NCBI GenBank assembly: GCA_017427415.1
Contig: JAFRSU010000038.1
Coordinates: 16,717 to 80,716, forward strand
Reading direction: 5' to 3'
Source of the DNA: Lachnospiraceae bacterium
GTDB taxonomy: Bacteria; Bacillota; Clostridia; Lachnospirales; Lachnospiraceae
DNA length: 64,000 nt
Notes under the pieces: generated by a model
Seen by the model: only the letters and a program-made list of their open reading frames with translations
Told to the model about the DNA's origin: nothing
The model's database searches: none
Program-made: the position numbers and the translations under genes
In this document: positions 18,819-28,103 of the stretch, in pieces
Layout of the letters: every line of letters starts with the position of its first letter
How positions within the stretch are numbered: the first letter of the stretch is position 1

Positions 18819-19271
18819 CTACAAATCAAGTTCTTTAAAATGTTTTCGAAAGTATATTCTTGCCACTATTTTGGGTAAATGTAATAGCACCAGAAAACCT
18901 GAAATAACCACAAATGAAATGAAGCAGAATATAATGCTAACTATACTAAATGATTCTGCCATTAGTTTTATGGCTTGAATTAATATATACGCATATATTC
19001 CTCCCATTACAACAAATGAAATAATAGTAGTAATCAAATCAAATATGTTATGCTTTATTTTATATTTCCCATTTTTATTTTTTGTAAAAGCATATCCCAT
19101 ATATGAACAATGTCCATATTTAATAAATGTAACCACATTTACTATATAACAACTTGAATTAGAGTTTTTTTCAATATAAGGGGGCCATTTTTTATTATTT
19201 AGATAATAGAAAATGATTCCAATAACTAGAAACCCCAAAGGAAGGAACCAATAAGTACTGAAATGTTGCAT
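18819..19271 (-). CDS. Multi-pass membrane protein, function unknown
   Basis: 150 residues from MQHFSTYWFLPLGFLV, chosen because AAGGG lies seven bases before it; an ATG at 19289 is the alternative. Three membrane segments are visible: residues about 8-25, FDLITTIISFVVMGGIYAYILIQ, and IVSIIFCFISFVVISGFLVLLHL. The DNA is markedly more AT-rich than neighbouring housekeeping genes, hinting at acquisition. No family recognised. Confidence 0.65.
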   Translation of the reverse strand: MQHFSTYWFLPLGFLVIGIIFYYLNNKKWPPYIEKNSNSSCYIVNVVTFIKYGHCSYMGYAFTKNKNGKYKIKHNIFDLITTIISFVVMGGIYAYILIQAIKLMAESFSIVSIIFCFISFVVISGFLVLLHLPKIVARIYFRKHFKELDL

Positions 19272-19308
19272 AATATATCCCTTATTCATTTGAAAATATA
19301 ATATATCT

Positions 19309-19347
19309 AATACTTCTGCCCTTAATTATATCAAGGGCAGAAGTATT
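19309..19347. repeat. Perfect 15-bp inverted repeat upstream of the AT-rich membrane gene
   Basis: AATACTTCTGCCCTT and its exact complement are separated by 9 nt. No T-run follows on either strand, so it is either an operator or a transcript hairpin 35-40 nt before the gene start. The spacer from 19272 to 19746 holds no convincing gene, only this and the repeats listed next. Confidence 0.6.
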
Positions 19348-19418
19348 AATCAATGCATTTTTATAGGTATTATCATTACTCATTTGCGGTGTACTATCTG
19401 ACAGGAAAGAAATAAAAA

Positions 19419-19445
19419 GTGACAAGGGGACGGTTCTCCTGTCAC
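19419..19445. repeat. 27-nt palindromic repeat family P, copy 1
   Basis: GTGACAAGGGGACGG then TTCTCCTGTCAC; an imperfect palindrome. Identical 27-mers lie at 28956-28982 and, inverted, at 41232-41258. Similar palindromes are widespread in Clostridia genomes, often with REP-type (RAYT) transposases. Confidence 0.85.
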
Positions 19446-19550
19446 ATGAGGTTTATGATATAGATGAAAACAGTCCTTATTATGTTAAACCTGAGGATTG
19501 ATTCAAAGTTTTTTAAATTCTTAATTGTAGGTCTGTCGGAGACTTAAAAG

Positions 19551-19630
19551 AATAACAGAGAATAACAGAAAATAACAGAGAATAACAGAGAGTAACAGAG
19601 AGAAACAGAGAGTAACAGAGAGAAACAGAG
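19551..19630. repeat. Decamer tandem repeat, eight units
   Basis: Eight consecutive 10-nt units in exact register, AATAACAGAG grading to AGTAACAGAG and AGAAACAGAG. Variation is confined mainly to positions 2-3. It lies between two unrelated genes, directly before the terminator of the SLH gene. Confidence 0.9.
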
Positions 19631-19635
19631 AGAAT

Positions 19636-19677
19636 AAAAAAGGAGTCAGGTACCGTTATTTAATAGTATCTGACTCC
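19636..19677 (-). terminator. Intrinsic terminator after the SLH-domain gene
   Basis: GGAGTCAGATACTATT...GGTACCTGACTCC stem followed by TTTTTTATT on the minus strand. Confidence 0.85.
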
Positions 19678-19746
19678 ATGACTTTTTATGCCTTGTCGGG
19701 AAGATTCCCGTAAGAGAAAGCTTGGTTATATTGTTGCCATCATCCT

Positions 19747-21975
19747 TTAAAAATCTGCGGACATCATACGGATCACAAGGTCTGCTGCCTCGCCTCTGGT
19801 GATGGCTGAAGCAGGCTTAAACTTCTTGCCTGATTTAGCACCCATGATCTCAAGACCCTTGCAGAGTGCTACGGCACCGATGTTTTCCTTCTTGATCTTC
19901 TTCTCATCGGAGTAGCCGGTCTTGAAGATATCCATCTGAGCGAATTTCTCGCCGCCTAATGCCTTGATGATAAGTACACAGGCTTCCTCACGGGTAACCT
20001 TGGTCTCATCGTCAGGGATAAGATCCTCAGGATCGTCAGCCTCGTCTTCTTCCTCTGCAACATCATTGATATAGTATCTTACATAAGCACTGTAATTGCC
20101 TGCAAGAAGCTTCTCAAACTCTTCGTTTGTGATCTTCTGAGCGGGCTTAAACTCTTCACCGTCAAAGCCGAGCCCCATATCAGCAAGGAGCTTGATAGAA
20201 CGCTCATACTTTGTACCTGCTATATCGGTATACTTGTAGGATACACCTGCGGGCTTATATTCTTCACCGCTCCAGTCAACCCTCTTACCTGTAAATGCAT
20301 CGATAAAGTTGGGAGAGATAGCGGTTCTGTATACCAGACGCGCCTTAACTTCCTTTTCTACTCCGTAATACTTATCGGAATTATCATACTTATTTACAAG
20401 CTCGTATATAAGGTCGAAACCGTCACATGCGATATAAGACTCAAATGCCTTCTTTTCGCCTATAAGGTTCTTGGGCTCAGGGAGCTTGGCATCGGTCCAG
20501 TTTACATAGTAATTGGTAACCTTACCTGTGGTCGCCTCAACGGCACCGCTTATATAGTTGGCACTGAAAGGTATATCCTTATAGTATCTGCCGTATGTAT
20601 ATGAATATCCGCCTACTTTATCATAGTCCTTGCGGCTGTCGTTATAATAAATGGTAACCTTACGGTCATACTCATTGGTCTTCTTTACGTAATCAGCCTT
20701 ATCCTTATCGGTCTCCTTGATGAATTCCTCAAAGAGCTTCTTGCACTGGCTGCTTGTGAAGTTAGCTACGAACTTGTCGCTGCCTTCATTGGTGTAATCG
20801 TAATAGTCCTTTGTGGTAGCAGAGAAACGGATAAGCTTTCCTGTCTTTGCATTAATCTGTGCAGAAGCTGATGCCCTGTAATAATCACGGTAGTTATAAT
20901 CCTTTGAATAATCTACGGGGCGGTCATCCGAAAGTGATAAGTTCCAGTAATACTCGCCGTCATTGCTGTAAAGCCTGCTGGTAACCTTATTGAGGTTGGG
21001 ATCGATATAAAGTCTCTTGTTGTTCTTTATAAGGTTAACTGCCTGTTCAGCGGTAATGATATCCTTGATATCTCCAATCTTCTTGATTTCGGCATCGGAA
21101 AGCCTTACTGATTTTCCGTTGTATGAATATGAATCCTCCGAGTTTTCGGCAGCAGTCATTTCTGCATCATTAAAGCCTTCATCAAAGTCAGTGCCGCTGC
21201 CCCAGTAATTTTTCTCTAAGTATGCTTTTCCGGTCTTAGCGTCGATAGCAATGTAGGTCCTGTCAGGATTGTATGCTAAGAATACCTTCTCTTTGCCATC
21301 CTTGTCATAGGTAAGTCTGTACTCAAGCTGCATTCCGACCTTTTCGCCTGCTAAGCTAGCTGCCGCTTCCTTGGTGATAGGGTTTGTCACCTTGGGGATA
21401 GACACTTCAAAGTTCCAGTTAAGCGAATAGCTCATAACCTTGGCATTAAAAGCATCCATGGTGATGGATACGGAGTTGTCGTTCATATCGATACCGTTCT
21501 CGATACGGACAAAGCCGAAGCTGTAACGCTTGTTGTAAGCTGAATAACTGCATCTCTTTAAGTCAAGCTTACCCTTTAACTTGGGCTCAACCTGGTATAT
21601 CCACTCCTCAGCCTTAGGAAGGAGCTCTTCACCGATAAATGTAGGCATCTTTCCTTCATTTGCCGAAGATGATGAATAATCATATCTGCTGTAACTGAAA
21701 ATTCTGCCGTTAGCATCGGCATTGACACTTATTCTTTCATTACCGTCCTCGTTAGACCAGTTAAAATAGTATCTGCCTTCGCCGGTGTACTCATTGAAGC
21801 TGTAATCAAACTCGGTGAACTCATCGGGTATATCGAGCTTGCCCTTAACAGCTATAAGTACCTCCTTCATCTTTTCCTCTGTAAGTGCATATTCCGCCTC
21901 AACCGGTGCAAATCCGGTAAAAGCCGAAAATGCAAGTACAAGTGCCATAAGTACTGCTAAAAATCGCTTTTTCAT
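19747..21975 (-). CDS. Secreted YcdB/YcdC-type (PepSY-like) protein with C-terminal S-layer homology domains
   Basis: 742 residues. Signal peptide MKKRFLAVLMALVLAFSAFTGFAPVEA. The body carries repeated PepSY-like/YcdB blocks, recognisable by recurring DAKTGK and VNLIKNNK-type motifs (ITKEAAASLAGEKVGMQ, ITAEQAVNLIKNNKRLYIDP, NAKTGKLIRFSATT). The end holds SLH-like modules: YTDIAGTKYERSIKLLADMGLGFDGEEFKPAQKITNEEF and VTREEACVLIIKALGG...FKPASAITRGEAADLVIRMM. SLH modules attach proteins to pyruvylated wall polysaccharide; a pyruvyl transferase domain is encoded at 53396-55774. Binding partner of the PepSY part is unknown. Confidence 0.85.
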   Translation of the reverse strand: MKKRFLAVLMALVLAFSAFTGFAPVEAEYALTEEKMKEVLIAVKGKLDIPDEFTEFDYSFNEYTGEGRYYFNWSNEDGNERISVNADANGRIFSYSRYDYSSSSANEGKMPTFIGEELLPKAEEWIYQVEPKLKGKLDLKRCSYSAYNKRYSFGFVRIENGIDMNDNSVSITMDAFNAKVMSYSLNWNFEVSIPKVTNPITKEAAASLAGEKVGMQLEYRLTYDKDGKEKVFLAYNPDRTYIAIDAKTGKAYLEKNYWGSGTDFDEGFNDAEMTAAENSEDSYSYNGKSVRLSDAEIKKIGDIKDIITAEQAVNLIKNNKRLYIDPNLNKVTSRLYSNDGEYYWNLSLSDDRPVDYSKDYNYRDYYRASASAQINAKTGKLIRFSATTKDYYDYTNEGSDKFVANFTSSQCKKLFEEFIKETDKDKADYVKKTNEYDRKVTIYYNDSRKDYDKVGGYSYTYGRYYKDIPFSANYISGAVEATTGKVTNYYVNWTDAKLPEPKNLIGEKKAFESYIACDGFDLIYELVNKYDNSDKYYGVEKEVKARLVYRTAISPNFIDAFTGKRVDWSGEEYKPAGVSYKYTDIAGTKYERSIKLLADMGLGFDGEEFKPAQKITNEEFEKLLAGNYSAYVRYYINDVAEEEDEADDPEDLIPDDETKVTREEACVLIIKALGGEKFAQMDIFKTGYSDEKKIKKENIGAVALCKGLEIMGAKSGKKFKPASAITRGEAADLVIRMMSADF

Positions 21976-22104
21976 AGTATTCTCCCTTCTTCGATCAGCG
22001 GGACAAAGTCCCCCTCTTTATCTGTTCTTATAAACCTTAGACGATAAGGAGTTAACGTGGGTTCCAAAAATTTAAATCCTTTTTTTTGTCCTTTTTTGTC
22101 ACAA

Positions 22105-22129
22105 ACAGCCCTGTGAAACACAGGGCTGT
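22105..22129 (-). terminator. Hairpin terminator after the fibronectin-III gene
   Basis: Perfect stem ACAGCCCTGTG/CACAGGGCTGT with a three-base loop, starting 8 nt after the stop at 22137. The T-run is short (TTTGTGAC), so termination strength is uncertain. Confidence 0.7.
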
Positions 22130-22136
22130 CAGTATG

Positions 22137-23750
22137 TTATTTCGCGGTAAAACTCTTAACCTTGCTCCATGAGCTGTATGTGGTCACATCTCCGTATGTG
22201 AAGTATACTCTTACTCTTGCATAGTAGGTGGGCTTTTCTGTTGCAGATGTAGAAAGCTTTTCTACATCCTTACTGTACTTAACAGTCTTGGTACCGTTTA
22301 CCTTCTCATCGATCACGGTATTCTTAAACTTCTTATCTGTAGCCACCTGGATCTGATATCCGGTACCGGCCTTTTTCTTATATGTGATATTGAAACTGCC
22401 GTTAGCCATCGATACCTTGGATATAGCCGTCTTCTTAGGCATTGTAGCGCACTGTAAAGTGTCACTGAACAGTCCGACAAATACCTTATCTGTTACTGCA
22501 CGTACCTTGTAGTCATATCCCGTAGCAGCCTTAAGCTTCTTAATAGTTACGCTGTTAGTCTTGGATGTAGTTACAAGCTTATTGTTCTTATCATATATTT
22601 CATAGAACTCTGCACCGTCGACCTTACTCCAGGTAAGTGTAAGAGAAGTCGTCTTAGCCTTCTTTACCTTGAGACCTTTTACCTTATCTACCGCATAGTC
22701 ATACTTTGAATCCTTGCCTAAGGTATCGCACTGAAGCTTCGTTCTGATGAGGATCCTTGACTTCTCGGTAAAAGTATCTGCCTTGTCAAATCCTATACCT
22801 CGCTGACCGTCAGACAGCCATACCGCATTCGCCATGGAGCCTTCGTAGTCAAATTTCTTCTCACTCAGATCATCCACCGCCGCTTCAACAACGATCAGGA
22901 ACGGCTCACGCTCTCCGATATTTAAGTAGATTGCTGTCGCAGCATCGGTCACTTCTTGCGAGAAATGGGTCATCATTGAAACATAACCGCCCCATTTTCC
23001 GTTTTCACCCAATTCTCTTTTAGGATTTGAAGTATCGGGAACAGGCAATTCGTCAGGAATCTCAAGATTCTGATCGGTTGTCTTTCCGAAAGTGGCAGTA
23101 TCCGACCAGTCTGTAAAATAATACTGCAAACCCGCTTCGTAGTCATCCAATAATCCAAACTGGATGCAGTAACGGTATCTTACCTTAAAGGTATGGTTCT
23201 TAAGGTCAAATGCATCGTTTTTTAAAGTTTTCTTTAATAGCTTTCCTTCAGCTGCCGCATCGGCTTCCATCAGAGTAATTTCATTCGTATTGTCATCGTA
23301 TCCTCCGCCGAAACCGGTATAAAAGGTGAATCCGTCCGCGTAAGCATCCTGTTCCTTTTTGTCCCAGCTCTTGTTATACTGCCAGTCCCCGCCATCTACC
23401 GAGATGTCAAACTGAACTGTTGTCTCAAATGCGTTAATTCCGTATTTTACTTCAAATTCTGTAAATTCATCTTCATACCAATCATTCTTAAACTCTACGT
23501 ATTCAGTGCTTGCTTCATAGTCCCTGACCAGCTTAAGTACATCATCGTTCTGTTTTACGATAGACGAAATCCAACGTGTATCGCTCTCATCTATATTGAT
23601 GATCGGCTTATACGGCTTGATCTTCCCAATCCCCTTCGGGAAATAATCCTCAATGATCTTATCAGCTGCGGAAGCCTTCACTCCGCCAAGAGTTAAGATA
23701 AGACACGAAACCATTAATAACCCCAATAAAAACTTTGACAGTTTCTTCAT
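22137..23750 (-). CDS. Secreted protein with fibronectin type III domains
   Basis: 537 residues. Signal peptide MKKLSKFLLGLLMVSCLILTLGGVKASA. The first 330 residues form an unrecognised Asp/Tyr-rich extracellular domain. A fibronectin III module begins near residue 355 (KVKGLKVKKAKTTSLTLTWSKVDGAEFYEIYD...YDYKVRAVTD), and a second FnIII-like module with KKAGTGYQIQVATDKKFKN follows, a form common in Lachnospiraceae surface proteins. It probably is exported and surface-associated; no anchor is visible. It shares secreted character with the SLH gene downstream but has its own terminator. Confidence 0.8.
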   Translation of the reverse strand: MKKLSKFLLGLLMVSCLILTLGGVKASAADKIIEDYFPKGIGKIKPYKPIINIDESDTRWISSIVKQNDDVLKLVRDYEASTEYVEFKNDWYEDEFTEFEVKYGINAFETTVQFDISVDGGDWQYNKSWDKKEQDAYADGFTFYTGFGGGYDDNTNEITLMEADAAAEGKLLKKTLKNDAFDLKNHTFKVRYRYCIQFGLLDDYEAGLQYYFTDWSDTATFGKTTDQNLEIPDELPVPDTSNPKRELGENGKWGGYVSMMTHFSQEVTDAATAIYLNIGEREPFLIVVEAAVDDLSEKKFDYEGSMANAVWLSDGQRGIGFDKADTFTEKSRILIRTKLQCDTLGKDSKYDYAVDKVKGLKVKKAKTTSLTLTWSKVDGAEFYEIYDKNNKLVTTSKTNSVTIKKLKAATGYDYKVRAVTDKVFVGLFSDTLQCATMPKKTAISKVSMANGSFNITYKKKAGTGYQIQVATDKKFKNTVIDEKVNGTKTVKYSKDVEKLSTSATEKPTYYARVRVYFTYGDVTTYSSWSKVKSFTAK

Positions 23751-23913
23751 TTTGCTCCTCCTTGTATAATATGTATTGCTCCCTCATAAGATAAAAGAAC
23801 ATGGGATATACCGAATCTTAAGCCTTTGTGATAAAAATAACCAACGAAACAAATCCCATGAACCAATATATATTTATTATACCAAAAAAATAGAAAAAGT
23901 CAATAAAAACATG

Positions 23914-24621
23914 TTACTTCCTGCCTGTCAGATAATACACCGCAAGGGCGGTCCTGTGAGACAGATCCTCCTTTGAAAGGATATTTGTGATATAGTTCTT
24001 GACGGTACCCTCAGAGATGTAGAGTTTTTCCGCTATCTGCTTATTGGAAAGTCCTTCTGCAACAGCTTTTATAATGTCGAGCTCACGGTCGGTATATCCG
24101 GAAGCATCAAAACCGGTGTTTTCAGTATCCCACCTCATCCGGCACTCCGTGCCACCTTCCCCTCGAGGGGAAGGCTGGGAAGCGGATGCCCCACTGCCTG
24201 ATGAGCTAACAAGCCCGGTCAATGACTCAAGTATGTTTTCATCCATTACACCTGCCCCATGATATACGGATTTTATCATCTGCTTTAAGTGCTCCGGAGT
24301 ATGATTTTTGATGAGATAGCCTTTTGCTCCGTTTTTCAGAGCCTGCTTTACCAGGTCATCGTCATCAAATGTGGTAAGGATCAGAACCTTCCCCAGATTC
24401 TTCTCCACGATATATTTGGTGGCCTCTATCCCGTCCATGACCGGCATCTGGATATCCATCAGAAAAACATCGGGAGCTTGTCTTTCCGCCAGTTCGATAG
24501 CATCCTTCCCGTTAGCTGCACACCCTATAACCTCAAACTCATCATCCACATCCAGGATGATCCTCATGCCGTCCCTCACAAAATCGCTGTCATCCGCGAT
24601 TATTACTTTGATTTTATCCAT
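23914..24621 (-). CDS. NarL/LuxR-type response regulator with repeat-derived linker
   Basis: 235 residues from MDKIKVIIADDSDFVRDG, preceded by GAGGT. The receiver domain has the phospho-acceptor Asp in VFLMDIQMPVMDG and switch Lys in GAKGYLIKNHTPEHL. The LuxR HTH is YTDRELDIIKAVAEGLSNKQIAEKLYISEGTVKNYI. The linker (about residues 149-164, QPSPRGEGGTECRMRW) is the in-frame translation of a family R repeat. It should act with the kinase 7 nt upstream to control the adjacent ABC exporter. Confidence 0.93.
   Translation of the reverse strand: MDKIKVIIADDSDFVRDGMRIILDVDDEFEVIGCAANGKDAIELAERQAPDVFLMDIQMPVMDGIEATKYIVEKNLGKVLILTTFDDDDLVKQALKNGAKGYLIKNHTPEHLKQMIKSVYHGAGVMDENILESLTGLVSSSGSGASASQPSPRGEGGTECRMRWDTENTGFDASGYTDRELDIIKAVAEGLSNKQIAEKLYISEGTVKNYITNILSKEDLSHRTALAVYYLTGRK
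24131..24176. repeat. Dispersed repeat family R, copy 3 (inside a coding region)
   Basis: CACCTCATCCGGCACTCCGTGCCACCTTCCCCTCGAGGGGAAGGCT, with stems GGCAC/GTGCC and CCTTCCCCT/AGGGGAAGG. It lies in frame within the response regulator gene, between the receiver and DNA-binding domains. Confidence 0.9.
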
Positions 24622-24628
24622 ATCTACC

Positions 24629-25753
24629 TCACATCGGCAACAGCATGTTGACTGTAAAGCCGTTCTCCGTCTCAAAACTTAAGGTGCCCCCGGCACCTCT
24701 AACCCTGCTCCTCATACCGGATATGCCCATGCCGTCTTTAAGTTTCACACATCCTATCCCGTTATCGGCTATGCTGCATCTTACCATTTTGTTCATTACG
24801 ATGATACTCAAAAGGATCCTTGTGCATTTCGAATATTTCATCGAATTGGTCACCGCTTCAAACGCATTGTCAAGGATGATCTCCCAGTTCGCTTCCGAGA
24901 TAAGCGACATATCTCCGGAAGTGTTAAGTTCCATCTCCACACCCTTTTCGTTGCAATCCTCACAGAGCTTATACAGCTGCAGCATGGACTGTTCCTTTTT
25001 TTCAGGTCTCTCTTTTCTTAAGATAGCCCTTATCTCATCCATACCGCCGCGCATCCGGTCGATCACGCCCTGTAGCATGGCTTTTGACTTTTCCGGATCC
25101 TTATCGAGGATTACTTTTATTGCTTCTAACTGGTATATGGAGCCGTTTATGTTGTGCCCCAGCTTATCATGCAATGTCTGAGCGAGCTTCGAACGGCTCT
25201 CTAAAAGCCTGTTTTCCGCCAGCAGCATATTTTTACGTATCTCGGCCTTACTTTCCTCATCCATCCGGTAAATATTCTTTTTCAGATCCTGCTCAATGAT
25301 AGTTTCCTTCATCATCTGTTTTTTATATTCATTTATGATAAAGTAATGCTGGATATACAGGATGGCAAGCATGCTTACAACAACTACCTGCATTCCCACT
25401 CCGTACGGATTGGGTGCAAACGCCGCGATGCTTACAAATGCATACCATTTAGCTGACGCCTTTATATCCGATAATATTTCAAAAACCACAAAAAACAAAA
25501 GGATCAGAAAACCTCTTCCGCCGAAGTACAGAAGAAGAGCGATCAGCCCCGTTCCGGCTATATATGCCGGGATCTTCAGCTTACCTTTAAGCAGTTCCTT
25601 TACCACCATACAGCTTACAAAAAACAGGCTAAGCAGGAGTACCGGCAACGATACCCCTGCTTCACTGCTGCTTATTATACTTAATATATTGAATACGATC
25701 AGGAATCCCAATCGTACAGCTGTAAAATAATTGTTCCGTAAAGTTTTTTCCAT
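24629..25753 (-). CDS. Sensor histidine kinase (HisKA_3/NarX-DesK type)
   Basis: 374 residues. The N-terminal 150 residues hold about five membrane segments. The dimerisation/phosphoacceptor motif is LAQTLHDKLGHNINGSIYQLEAI, with the His directly before Asp-Lys as in HisKA_3. The HATPase region shows EAVTNSMKYSKCTRI and IADNGIGC...GMGISGMRSRV. Its start codon abuts the stop of the permease gene and its stop is 7 nt before the response regulator. The signal is unknown; by analogy such kinases sense membrane stress or an exported compound. Confidence 0.92.
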   Translation of the reverse strand: MEKTLRNNYFTAVRLGFLIVFNILSIISSSEAGVSLPVLLLSLFFVSCMVVKELLKGKLKIPAYIAGTGLIALLLYFGGRGFLILLFFVVFEILSDIKASAKWYAFVSIAAFAPNPYGVGMQVVVVSMLAILYIQHYFIINEYKKQMMKETIIEQDLKKNIYRMDEESKAEIRKNMLLAENRLLESRSKLAQTLHDKLGHNINGSIYQLEAIKVILDKDPEKSKAMLQGVIDRMRGGMDEIRAILRKERPEKKEQSMLQLYKLCEDCNEKGVEMELNTSGDMSLISEANWEIILDNAFEAVTNSMKYSKCTRILLSIIVMNKMVRCSIADNGIGCVKLKDGMGISGMRSRVRGAGGTLSFETENGFTVNMLLPM

Positions 25754-27016
25754 TTAAGCTTCAGCCTTTTTCATTTTTAGCCCAAGTCCGGCTATGCTGA
25801 TCACAAAAGTCAGATATGCGGCTACTATACATAATAACATAATATAGGCCGAGTTGTCACCCACAAAAATCATTTCGGTCCCTTCCATAAACCATTTCTG
25901 AGGCATAATACCCGAGATCACCTTGATAAGCTTTGTGGTCGCATTAAGAGGGAAATAGAGGCCGGAAAGGAGGGACGAGAGCGACCAGATGGTAAAGGCC
26001 ACAACGTTCGCTGTCATTACATCTTCAAAGAGGATTCCCAAGAGAAGACTGACGGAGCAGAATATAAGTCCCAAAAGGAAGGTAAGGACCAGAATCTGTC
26101 CGCGGGCCATCCCGAGGTTTTCTTCACTTATAAACATTATGCCTATCCCGAGGATAATTGTCAGCAGCGCTGATACTACCACTCCCGAAAGCAGTTTTGC
26201 TAGGAAATAGGTAACATTTCCTGCATTCGTAAGCTTTATCCTTGTAAGTACCTGTTCCTTCTGTTCCTGGATAACCGTATGAGCCACAAATACACCGCAG
26301 AACATAAATCCCAGGGTAAGAAATGCAAATACATATCCCATACGGGTCTTTTTGTTGTTCTGCTCCCTGGATAATACTCTTGTATCCGGATTTTGGAGTT
26401 CAACGATTTCCTTTTCTATTTTTAAGGCATCAGCAGATTTTAAAAGTTCCAAGGTCTTTTCAGGATCATAACCGGCCAAAACAGCAGCATTCTGTATGCG
26501 CATCACTGCATTTTTTACCTCTGTAACAAACATCGCATATCTTCCGTCATCGGAAAGAAGATCGATGGAAAGTGCATCTGCACTGTTGCCGTCAAACAGC
26601 ATCCGGTCAAAGTCGGGACTTAAATACATCGCTGCAGTCATCCTGTCCTCGATACCGTCATTTTTCACCTTTGTCCTATATTCATCAAAAGTCATTCCGT
26701 TAACTTTCGCTCTTAAGATCTTAAACAGTCCGTTGTCTGCCAGACTTTTAAGGAAATACTCCGAAATATCAGTTCCTGATGCATCATAAACCTTTATTAT
26801 GAGCACACCGTTTCCGTTATTGTAATATGCGACCTTTTCATCAGGGCCTTCAAGCTCACCGATTTCATTCTCCAGGAAGCCTGCTGCATAGTATGAGCTG
26901 TCCGCCACCTTTACATTTAGCATAATTATAGATAATACCGGCGTTAATACTAAAAAGAACCAGAATCCTTTATTTCTGAAAAGAAGTTTAAGCGTGGTTT
27001 TTAATATGGTATTCAT
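25754..27016 (-). CDS. ABC-2 type transporter permease
   Basis: 420 residues from MNTILKTTLKLLFRNKGFW; its ATG overlaps the preceding permease stop (ATGA), indicating translational coupling. One N-terminal membrane helix, a large extracytoplasmic domain (about residues 45-220), then five C-terminal helices. That is the ABC-2/YhgE-like exporter permease layout. It pairs with the other permease at 27013-28083 and the ATPase at 28183-28935. Confidence 0.9.
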   Translation of the reverse strand: MNTILKTTLKLLFRNKGFWFFLVLTPVLSIIMLNVKVADSSYYAAGFLENEIGELEGPDEKVAYYNNGNGVLIIKVYDASGTDISEYFLKSLADNGLFKILRAKVNGMTFDEYRTKVKNDGIEDRMTAAMYLSPDFDRMLFDGNSADALSIDLLSDDGRYAMFVTEVKNAVMRIQNAAVLAGYDPEKTLELLKSADALKIEKEIVELQNPDTRVLSREQNNKKTRMGYVFAFLTLGFMFCGVFVAHTVIQEQKEQVLTRIKLTNAGNVTYFLAKLLSGVVVSALLTIILGIGIMFISEENLGMARGQILVLTFLLGLIFCSVSLLLGILFEDVMTANVVAFTIWSLSSLLSGLYFPLNATTKLIKVISGIMPQKWFMEGTEMIFVGDNSAYIMLLCIVAAYLTFVISIAGLGLKMKKAEA

Positions 27017-28083
27017 TTTCTTCCCAGCCTCCTTAAATAACAAGCAAATACCGAAACACATGAACATCCGACAACTATCGCTCCCGAGTAAAGCAGGGCA
27101 CTGAGTATGTAATCGCTTTTTCCTTGTACCAGAATCTCGATCAAGGCCCTGTTCTCATGATATATCGGAGAGATATTTTTTAAGCTTTGCGACATAGAGG
27201 AAAACATATAGGTTTCAAAGCTGCCGCCAAAGAATCCCCATACCCATACAATACTGAATGTAAGTATGATCGTTAATACCATGCTGTCCGTTATGGAATA
27301 AAGCATGATGCCGAAGGCTGTGGCGGCCATTATCGAAAAGATAACGATCAGTGCCGAAAGGAAGAGGTTTCCCCAATGGACTCCGAGAACCAGTGATGAA
27401 ATAACTGCAGACAGTCCTATGCCTACGACCACAGCGGATGCCAAAGAGGCAAATCTTGCAAGATAAAGCTTAAATTCGCTCACTCCGGAAACGGTAAACT
27501 TGTGACGGATCAGGTTTTTCTTTTCATTTGTAAAAAGTGCCGCACCGCAGACTATCGCACACCATCCGAAATAGATGATCTCGATTATGCCGTAATAATC
27601 GACAGAATCAACCGGCGGTATGAAATCAGCCTTATTTACCGTAATATCGGCTGCTTTGGCCGGGGTTGTCCCTAAGGAAAGTGAATTATAAAATATTGAA
27701 ATGATTCCTTCTGTTATCTTTCCCTGGACCTTATATTCTTCCTGTTCGTATATCGTATATTTATCATCATTAAAATCTATAAAGCAGGCTATCTTATTTT
27801 TACTTACAATATCCTTGATCTCTCCTTCGGGATATTCTGCAAATGTAATTTCATTATTTTCACCCATCTTACTCAGAGCTTCGTTCATGTACAGCTTTGA
27901 TCTTTCACCGGACACTCTGTATCCTACCGTAAAGCTTCCGGCATCCTCATATTTCTCCATAAGAGTCGAGAATGCACTCATAAGAACCGCTGAAACCAGG
28001 ATCGGAGCAAGTACGAAAGCTAAGATATTTATGCTGCTCCTGGACATCAGCTTTATGTTGTTTTTTATCAGATATCGTATCAT
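27013..28083 (-). CDS. ABC-2 type transporter permease
   Basis: 356 residues. N-terminal helix at residues about 17-37 (INILAFVLAPILVSAVLMSAF), an extracytoplasmic domain, then five or more C-terminal helices (IIYFGWCAIVCGAALF, ASLASAVVVGIGLSAVISSLVLG and others). Second subunit of the heterodimeric exporter encoded here. The substrate is unknown; linkage to a two-component system suggests export of or resistance to an antimicrobial. Confidence 0.9.
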   Translation of the reverse strand: MIRYLIKNNIKLMSRSSINILAFVLAPILVSAVLMSAFSTLMEKYEDAGSFTVGYRVSGERSKLYMNEALSKMGENNEITFAEYPEGEIKDIVSKNKIACFIDFNDDKYTIYEQEEYKVQGKITEGIISIFYNSLSLGTTPAKAADITVNKADFIPPVDSVDYYGIIEIIYFGWCAIVCGAALFTNEKKNLIRHKFTVSGVSEFKLYLARFASLASAVVVGIGLSAVISSLVLGVHWGNLFLSALIVIFSIMAATAFGIMLYSITDSMVLTIILTFSIVWVWGFFGGSFETYMFSSMSQSLKNISPIYHENRALIEILVQGKSDYILSALLYSGAIVVGCSCVSVFACYLRRLGRK

Positions 28084-28103
28084 TTTATCATCTCCTGTAT
28101 CTA

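Noticed and set aside
19446..19501. C-terminal end of a transposase (GAGGTTTATGATATAGATG..., reading EVYDIDENSPYYVKPED) beside the palindrome
   Set aside because: Only about 17 codons are readable and no further match to a REP-type transposase is visible on either side; too little to call a gene fragment.
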